Of a stretch of 64,000 nucleotides of DNA, positions 58,697 through 64,000 are shown one piece after another; within the stretch, counting starts at the first letter, position 1; the number at the start of each line of letters is the position of its first letter. The DNA is taken from positions 62,001 to 126,000 of the forward strand of contig BAAHQB010000095.1 of the NCBI GenBank assembly GCA_054601695.1, read 5' to 3'. The notes below the pieces were generated by a model. The model worked only from the letters and a program-made list of their open reading frames with translations, was not told where the DNA came from and searched no databases. Position numbers and translations under genes: made by a program. This DNA is from Amorphochlora amoebiformis (Eukaryota > Cercozoa > Chlorarachniophyceae).

Positions 58697-59357
58697 TTAT
58701 ATATATATATATGTATACATGTTTTTAGATATGCGTACATATATACACATAAATATTTTGTAATATATATACATGTATCTATGTAACATAATACATACAC
58801 GTGGCGATATTCTCAGGATATATATATATATATATCCATATATGTATATATCATTATGATATTATTATTACTATTAATGTCGGAATCGTCACACGTGGCG
58901 ATATTATCCGTCAGGTATATTAGATATCTTTATCCACATACGTCGAGTTCCAGTTATATGGGAGGGCAAACTCGTCGGAATCGTCACACGTGGCGATATT
59001 CTCCGTCAGGTGATATCTAGATATCTATATCCACATATCTACATATCATTATGAGTATTATTATTACTATTAACTGGTCGGAATCGTCACACGTGGCGAT
59101 ATTCTCCGTCAGGCGATATCTAGATATCTTTATCCACATATCTACATATCATTATGAGTATTATTATTACTATTAACTGGTCGGAATCGTCACACGTGGC
59201 GATATTCTCCGTCAGGTGATATCTAGATATCTTTATCCACATATGTGCATATCGTTGTTATTAGTATTATTATATTTGATATTATTATCATCATTACTAT
59301 TGCTTTTTGTTCGTTGTAGATGGAGTGTGTATGTTTATTCATATGCATATTATATAC

Positions 59358-59390
<33 letters not shown>

Positions 59391-59555
59391 CAGAAATATA
59401 CCTAAACATACATCATTCTAACATTAAAAAAAAAAATCACCTACACATAAGAATTAATAAGCAACATAAATCCACACATATACATACGTACCTGTTACAC
59501 CCAGGGCATAACCAGAATCCTGCGCCAGAAGCCTTCGGTCTCAGCCTTTAAATAG
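54840..59555 (+). CDS. Two-CBS-domain protein, CBSX-like, about 211 residues, 10 exons
   Basis: Resembles plant CBSX1/CBSX2, stand-alone CBS pairs that bind adenosine nucleotides and regulate thioredoxins. Exons: 54840-54882, 55225-55395, 55532-55612, 56347-56394, 56569-56621, 57201-57248, 58223-58269, 58629-58636, 58924-59009, 59505-59555 (TAG). Total 636 bases in frame. First [23 protein letters not shown], then [20 protein letters not shown]. Linker: [12 protein letters not shown] and [15 protein letters not shown]. Second [54 protein letters not shown]. The first exon ([14 protein letters not shown]) is hydrophobic and could be a targeting signal, but it is a weak call; an ATG at 55257 could also start a 186-residue form. 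The 8-base exon at 58629 is needed for phase and is uncertain. Confidence 0.8.
55613..56346 (+). repeat. CBSX-like gene intron: two 5' echoes of exon 56347-56394
   Basis: GGATCGTATTGACGACTTGG (56021) and GGGTCGTATTGACGATTTGG (56209) copy the exon start at about 56354. The first ends in an in-frame stop and the second runs into (TA)n. Only the last copy continues to ...TTCCCACGAAGCG with a donor. Confidence 0.85.
56622..57200 (+). other. CBSX-like gene intron, CT-rich then (TA)n
   Basis: After the donor at 56622 comes a pyrimidine-rich stretch (56625-56715), unusual in this window. It is followed by (TA)n, and near 57085-57190 two to three copies of ATTCTAACCGTTACATTTAA then GTTACTCTTA. Confidence 0.6.
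57249..58222 (+). repeat. CBSX-like gene intron: five 3' echoes of exon 57201-57248
   Basis: CGGAGGCTAGCGATGTTATA then ATGGTATATTTCATGTG recurs at about 57320, 57449, 57595, 57671 and 57781. Each contains the exon end, donor and about 40 bases of intron start. They are nearly identical, so the expansion looks recent. The copy at 57671 has small changes. Confidence 0.9.
58637..59504 (+). repeat. CBSX-like gene: duplicated CACACGTGGCGATATTCTCC units around exon 58924-59009
   Basis: Copies of GGAATCGTCACACGTGGCGA then TATTCTCCGTCAGG lie at about 58798 (short), 58880, 59084 and 59185, besides the exon end itself. Here two copies precede the complete exon, the one clear exception to the usual order. 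The intron after it holds ATTATTATTACTATTAA repeats, then (TA)n. Confidence 0.8.
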
Positions 59556-59572
59556 CCGACAAAAAAGTCGGC
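59556..59572 (+). terminator. Short hairpin directly after the CBSX-like stop codon
   Basis: CCGACAAAAAAGTCGG follows the TAG immediately: a 5-base stem with a six-A loop. In a eukaryote this is not a classical terminator. It could be a 3' UTR hairpin or chance, and is listed for its position. Confidence 0.25.
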
Positions 59573-60467
59573 GAGTTCTTACTAGCCTTAGTGACACCAA
59601 ATGCCGTCACGAGATGCAAATTTCCATTTATGTACCCTCGAACAAGTCGAAGAGGGATTATCAATTAAGCTCTAAAAGCTGGTGACCATGGTCTAGAAGG
59701 TGGGCCGACCTTGGCGGGTCGGTAAGTCTGTTATACTCGGAATAAACTGTGATCTGTCCGATCCAGATGTTTTCGATGTATTGTGCACGTACGGGCTGGA
59801 CTAGAGCTAGTAGAGGGAGGAGTGCGGCGGTGCCTAGGGTACGTTCTATTTTTCTAGTTTTTTTGTATGTTTTTGCGCTGCGCTGGCTGTCTCTAGTGTC
59901 TAGAGTGTATTTATCATGATCATTGTTAAACAAAATCAATCAGCAAGTATAAGTACAAACAACTGGACAATGCAACTTGCTCTAGTGTTAAGTAGTACTA
60001 CCATCGTACGAAAACCGAACAAAACCTAGAAAACCCGGGGAGTTTTAACGGAGGGATAAATACTAGAAATAAATAGCTCAAGAGTTAGTTTTTATTGATT
60101 ACGATTAGCGACACATATACTCATATATACTAGAACTTCAAAGTTTATTTAATTGTACTCTGGTTAATTGTACTCTGGTGATATTCAATACGTACGTACG
60201 TACTGGTCATGGCTCTAGAGCTTGTAGTTGACCTCCAGTATCAAGAGTCTTGAGAGTATACCAAACACGGTCACAAACCATTCACAGTGGCGACTAGCGA
60301 GCAGTCACAAACAAGAGTCCAGATAATAGTCACTCAGTGCATTAGTTTAGACTTCGAAGATCTGGACAACCTCTCAGAGCTTATCAAAGTTTGGTTCTCA
60401 TGAACTTAATTCTGAAATAAGTTAGCGAATTCATTCGGATTCAAATTGCGTCACTCTGGCCTGAGGC
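59573..60467. other. Convergent intergenic region with one candidate intronless ORF
   Basis: Unique, non-repetitive sequence lies between the end of the CBSX-like gene (+) and the permease-like gene (-). A minus-strand open frame at 59661-59939 (92 codons) has a hydrophobic stretch LGTAALLPLLALVQPVRA. It has no intron, unlike every other gene here, and no family match I recognise. It may be 3' UTR or a small gene. Confidence 0.4.
59661..59939 (-). CDS. Candidate small protein, 92 residues, intronless
   Basis: Open frame beginning MILFNNDHDKYTLDTRDSQR, with a charged middle (KTYKKTRKIERT), one hydrophobic segment (residues about 35-52) and IENIWIGQITVYSEYNRLTD. Not recognised. Against it: no splice junctions in a region where all convincing genes are broken every 50 bases. 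For it: it is one of the longest frames in the window not made of repeat. Confidence 0.2.
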   Translation of the reverse strand: MILFNNDHDKYTLDTRDSQRSAKTYKKTRKIERTLGTAALLPLLALVQPVRAQYIENIWIGQITVYSEYNRLTDPPRSAHLLDHGHQLLELN

Positions 60468-60751
60468 TTATCCCCGACAGAAGTCAGGCTCAGGGTACGG
60501 ATTCCACATGGCGTTGATGGCGAATGCTGTTGTAGCAATCGACATAGCGAAGCCAATTAATCCAACCTGGGTGTAATTTGTATATATATATAGATGTATA
60601 TGCATATATATATGTGTAAATATATATATATATGTTTGTATATGTATGCATGTATATATATATATATTGTATATATATATTTATATGTTAGTACATATTC
60701 TATACTAGTATATACATGTACATAATGTATGCAAAAAATACACACACACAC

Positions 60752-60792
<41 letters not shown>

Positions 60793-61001
60793 CATATACA
60801 TATATTAAATATGTATATACTTTGGTAAATGTATATATATATATATATATACATATATATATACATACATATTCTCTCTATATGTAATATATATTGTCAC
60901 AAATGCATATTATCGTCAGAAGCACGATTTCTCTCGAACACTGGATCCCGGGATTCCGGGATTCTCATTGTATCCCGCGTACTTGGAAACAAGATTATAT
61001 G

Positions 61002-61046
<45 letters not shown>

Positions 61047-61065
61047 CAAACCACATAAATGGTTA

Positions 61066-61115
<50 letters not shown>

Positions 61116-61324
61116 CGTATCTATAAGTATAAAAAGATGTATCATGTATGTGAACAACATACATATATCCATATATTTATAAATATATATACATATATAT
61201 ATATATATATGTATATATAAATGTAAGTGGACATATATATCAGATATACGTACATGTATACATATATATATATATATATATATATATGTATAATGTTTAT
61301 ATATATATATATATAATGTTTATA

Positions 61325-61404
<80 letters not shown>

Positions 61405-61547
61405 GCATGTAACAATATTTTTAAATGTTACATACCTAAATGCGAATGCATATATCTATGATATATATATACATATATATATATATCTGTATGCATGTAA
61501 ATCTAGATATAAATATTATGTATAATACGTGTTTTATACACACACAA

Positions 61548-61645
<98 letters not shown>

Positions 61646-62719
61646 ATATCCATTACCCCAGCACATGCCAAAACCTTAGCTCGAGACGTTTCGAACTCAT
61701 TCCCGCAAACCTATTGGTTACCGTTACCATTAACACTACCGAGCGCTACGACTACATATACTGCGCCGCTACGGTTACACCTAGCACTATATTACATACC
61801 ATTACCATTAACGCTACCAAGCGCTACGATTACACATAGCGCGCCGCTACGGTTACATCTAGCACTACATTACATCCGGTTATCGTTACCATTAACGCTA
61901 CTAAGCAGATAGCGCGCCGCTACGGTTACACCTAGCACTATATTACATCCGGTTAACGTTACCATTAACACGACAGAGCGCTACGGCTACACATGGCGCG
62001 CCGCTACGGTTACACCTAGCACTACATTACATAAGGTTGCCGCTACGATTAACGCTACGGCTACACCTAGCGGGCCGCTACTGTCACATCTAACACTAAA
62101 TTAGCGCTACGGCTATATTAGCGCTCTAACAATATGTGCTAGGGTTAGCTTGAGAAAGATATCTTCGGAGGTTCACGAGTGTAAATGGTTAGGGTTTCGT
62201 TGGGTTTGGGTTAGGGTTAGGGTTAGGGTTAGGGTTAGGGTTAGGGTTAGGGTTAGGGTTAGGGTTAGGGTTAGGGTTAGGGTTAGGGTCGGGATTAGAG
62301 TTGGAGTTAGGGTTACTTTGGATTAGGGTTAGGGCTAATTAGGGTTGATTAAGATGAGGGTATGGCTTGGGAAAAGTGTTAAAGAGGCTTAGTTTAAGTT
62401 TAGGGTTAGGGTTAGGGTCAGGGTTAGGGTTAGGGTTAGGGTTAGAGACATCTTAGAGATTAGGATTAGGGTTAGGGTTAGGGTTAGGGTTAGGGTTAGG
62501 GTTAGAGTTGCGAAAACCTTGATGAAAAGAAGGGGAGGAAAGCAGTAGGCACTGATGGCGGCGCCTAGGGTTAGGGTTACGGTTAGGGTTAGGGTTAGGG
62601 TTAGGGTTAGGGTTAGGGTTAGGGTTAGGGTTAGGTACCAAAGCCCCCTACGAGGTTGACTAGAATTGCGAAAGACTTGATCTGAATATGTGCATATGTG
62701 TCACATCTACATAATATAT

Positions 62720-62775
<56 letters not shown>

Positions 62776-62801
62776 GTACACACACACTCTCATACAAAAC
62801 A

Positions 62802-62849
<48 letters not shown>

Positions 62850-62915
62850 ACTTGAGCAAAGACAGTATTATATATATACTATTTAATATATGTATATATA
62901 TATAAGATTTAATTA

Positions 62916-62956
<41 letters not shown>

Positions 62957-63125
62957 GTATAATATGTATATAACCTAAGTTAAGACAACCTGCGCAAATA
63001 CAACATGTATGTGTATATTAATATGTATGTGCATAAATATGCATATAAAATATATACACTCATGTATATATATTATTTATTTATATATATATATATATAT
63101 ACATACATATATATATATGTATATA

Positions 63126-63191
<66 letters not shown>

Positions 63192-63387
63192 CCTGAGCAA
63201 AGACAGCCGGAAGAGTAGCCATTACAAAAGTCACCTATATAATTGTTTTATATATATCTACAAACATATATATATATATATATATATATTAACATAGTTA
63301 TGATATTATATGTATTATATACATACATATATTATATATATATATATATATATATGTATGTACATATACATTAAATATATGTACATG

Positions 63388-63426
<39 letters not shown>

Positions 63427-63722
63427 ATATATATGCTATTTGTGCATATTCGTCGATAAGTGAATTTATATATACCATATATACATATGTATATAAATAT
63501 ATATATATATATATGTATGTATATATGAATACGTAGACTCACCAGAATATACAGACAATATCTACATATACATATATATATATATATATATTATATAGTA
63601 TATATACATATATATTGATATACACACAAATATAACTAAAACATAATTATATGCATATACACATATATATACACATTTATACATACATATATACATATAT
63701 ATCTATATATATATATATACAT

Positions 63723-63785
<63 letters not shown>

Positions 63786-63824
63786 TATTGCTCAAGCATG
63801 CCAGTAGGCCCCCCCGCTGCGATT
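60468..63824 (-). CDS. C-terminal part of an amino acid/auxin permease-like membrane protein (5' end outside window)
   Basis: Exons in gene order: 63785-63824, 63543-63561, 63193-63234, 62639-62681, 62518-62564, 61675-61710, 60468-60566 (TAA). Joins from 63561 on are in phase. The sequence has long hydrophobic helices: [44 protein letters not shown], then a loop ([12 protein letters not shown]) and [20 protein letters not shown] ending [11 protein letters not shown]-x-F-x-x-I helix followed by a G-rich helix and a PPLLF-K boundary is typical of the late helices of amino acid/auxin permeases, which move amino acids with protons. The frame of the first exon is ambiguous (two open frames). The island 60925-60964 could be an alternative exon that shifts the frame. 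Confidence 0.6.
60567..61674 (-). repeat. (TA)n intron with one unique island
   Basis: Nearly pure (TA)n except 60900-60995. That island contains GGATCCCGGGATTCCGGGAT and, on the minus strand, reads [13 protein letters not shown] after TTCCAAG. Its inclusion would move the next exon into a frame with an early stop. Confidence 0.5.
61711..62517 (-). repeat. Intron of the permease-like gene: 80-base minisatellite and TTAGGG array
   Basis: From 61711 to about 62115 a unit with GTTACCATTAACGCTACC, GAGCGCTACG, GCGCGCCGCTACGGTTACAC and CTAGCACTA repeats about five times. From 62200 to 62517 the plus strand is TTAGGG, so the gene strand is CCCTAA. Confidence 0.7.
62565..63192 (-). repeat. Introns with TTAGGG block, (TA)n and 3' echoes of exon 63193-63234
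   Basis: The first intron (62565-62638) is telomere-type repeat. In the second, minus-strand copies of the exon end CTGTCTTTGCTCAGGTTATA lie at about 62850-62873 (CTGTCTTTGCTCAAGTTGAT) and 62974-62996 (TTGTATTTGCGCAGGTTGTC). Confidence 0.6.
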
Positions 63825-63837
63825 CTAACGAAAATCT

Positions 63838-64000
63838 ACGGGATTCTTTGAACCCCGGGGATTTTTTGAACCCCGGGGATTCTTTGAACCCCGGGGATTC
63901 TTGGAACCCCGGGGATTCTTTGAACTGCGGGGATTCTTCGAACCCCGGGGATTCTTTGAACCCAGGGGATTCTTTTGAACTCCGGGGATTCTTTGAACCC
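63838..64000. repeat. 18-base GGGGATTCTTTGAACCCC minisatellite at the window edge
   Basis: About nine copies with single-base changes run to the end of the window. Successive units meet as CCCCGGGG, so each junction is self-complementary. It lies upstream of the first visible permease-like exon, so it is probably intronic. Confidence 0.8.

Overview
This window is nuclear DNA from a microbial eukaryote. It is dominated by two kinds of simple sequence: (TA)n tracts and CCCTAA/TTAGGG telomere-type repeats. Almost all long open frames here are translations of those repeats (poly-Ile-Tyr, poly-Leu-Thr, poly-Asn-Pro) and are not genes. The real coding sequence sits in small unique islands of about 8 to 121 bases, bounded by GT (rarely GC) donors and AG acceptors. 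I joined islands by codon phase and obtained eight genes. About 85 introns hold nearly everything else, and coding DNA is roughly 8% of the window.

Layout: (1) <262-5876 (+), 3' part of a GYF-domain protein. (2) 6259-10620 (+), an unrecognised 89-residue protein in 5 exons. (3) 11139-21212 (+), an unrecognised protein of about 294 residues in 19 exons. (4) 21566-22529 (+), an unrecognised 59-residue protein in 5 exons. (5) about 23750-39816 (+), a WW-domain protein of at least 415 residues in 21 exons. (6) 41053-54468 (-), a complete DNase II of 365 residues in 17 exons, the firmest identification. (7) 54840-59555 (+), a two-CBS-domain protein like plant CBSX1/CBSX2, about 211 residues in 10 exons, divergent from DNase II. 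(8) 60468->63824 (-), the C-terminal part of a membrane protein resembling amino acid/auxin permeases, running off the window. These look like unrelated housekeeping genes; I see no sign that they form one pathway.

The most striking structure is what I call exon-edge echoes. Many exons are followed by decaying tandem copies of their own 3' end plus donor, or preceded by copies of their 5' end plus acceptor, separated by (TA)n. In nearly every case the copy that keeps the reading frame is the one still attached to the rest of the exon, as expected if introns grew by tandem duplication across splice junctions. A second theme is that telomere-type repeats form whole intron bodies, mostly with CCCTAA on the sense strand, with donors often reading GTAACCCTAA.

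The taxon cannot be fixed from this sequence. TTAGGG-type repeats, GT-AG introns, a CBSX-like protein and a DNase II would suit a protist or alga, but that is inference. All exon joins are predictions from phase and family resemblance, without transcript support.
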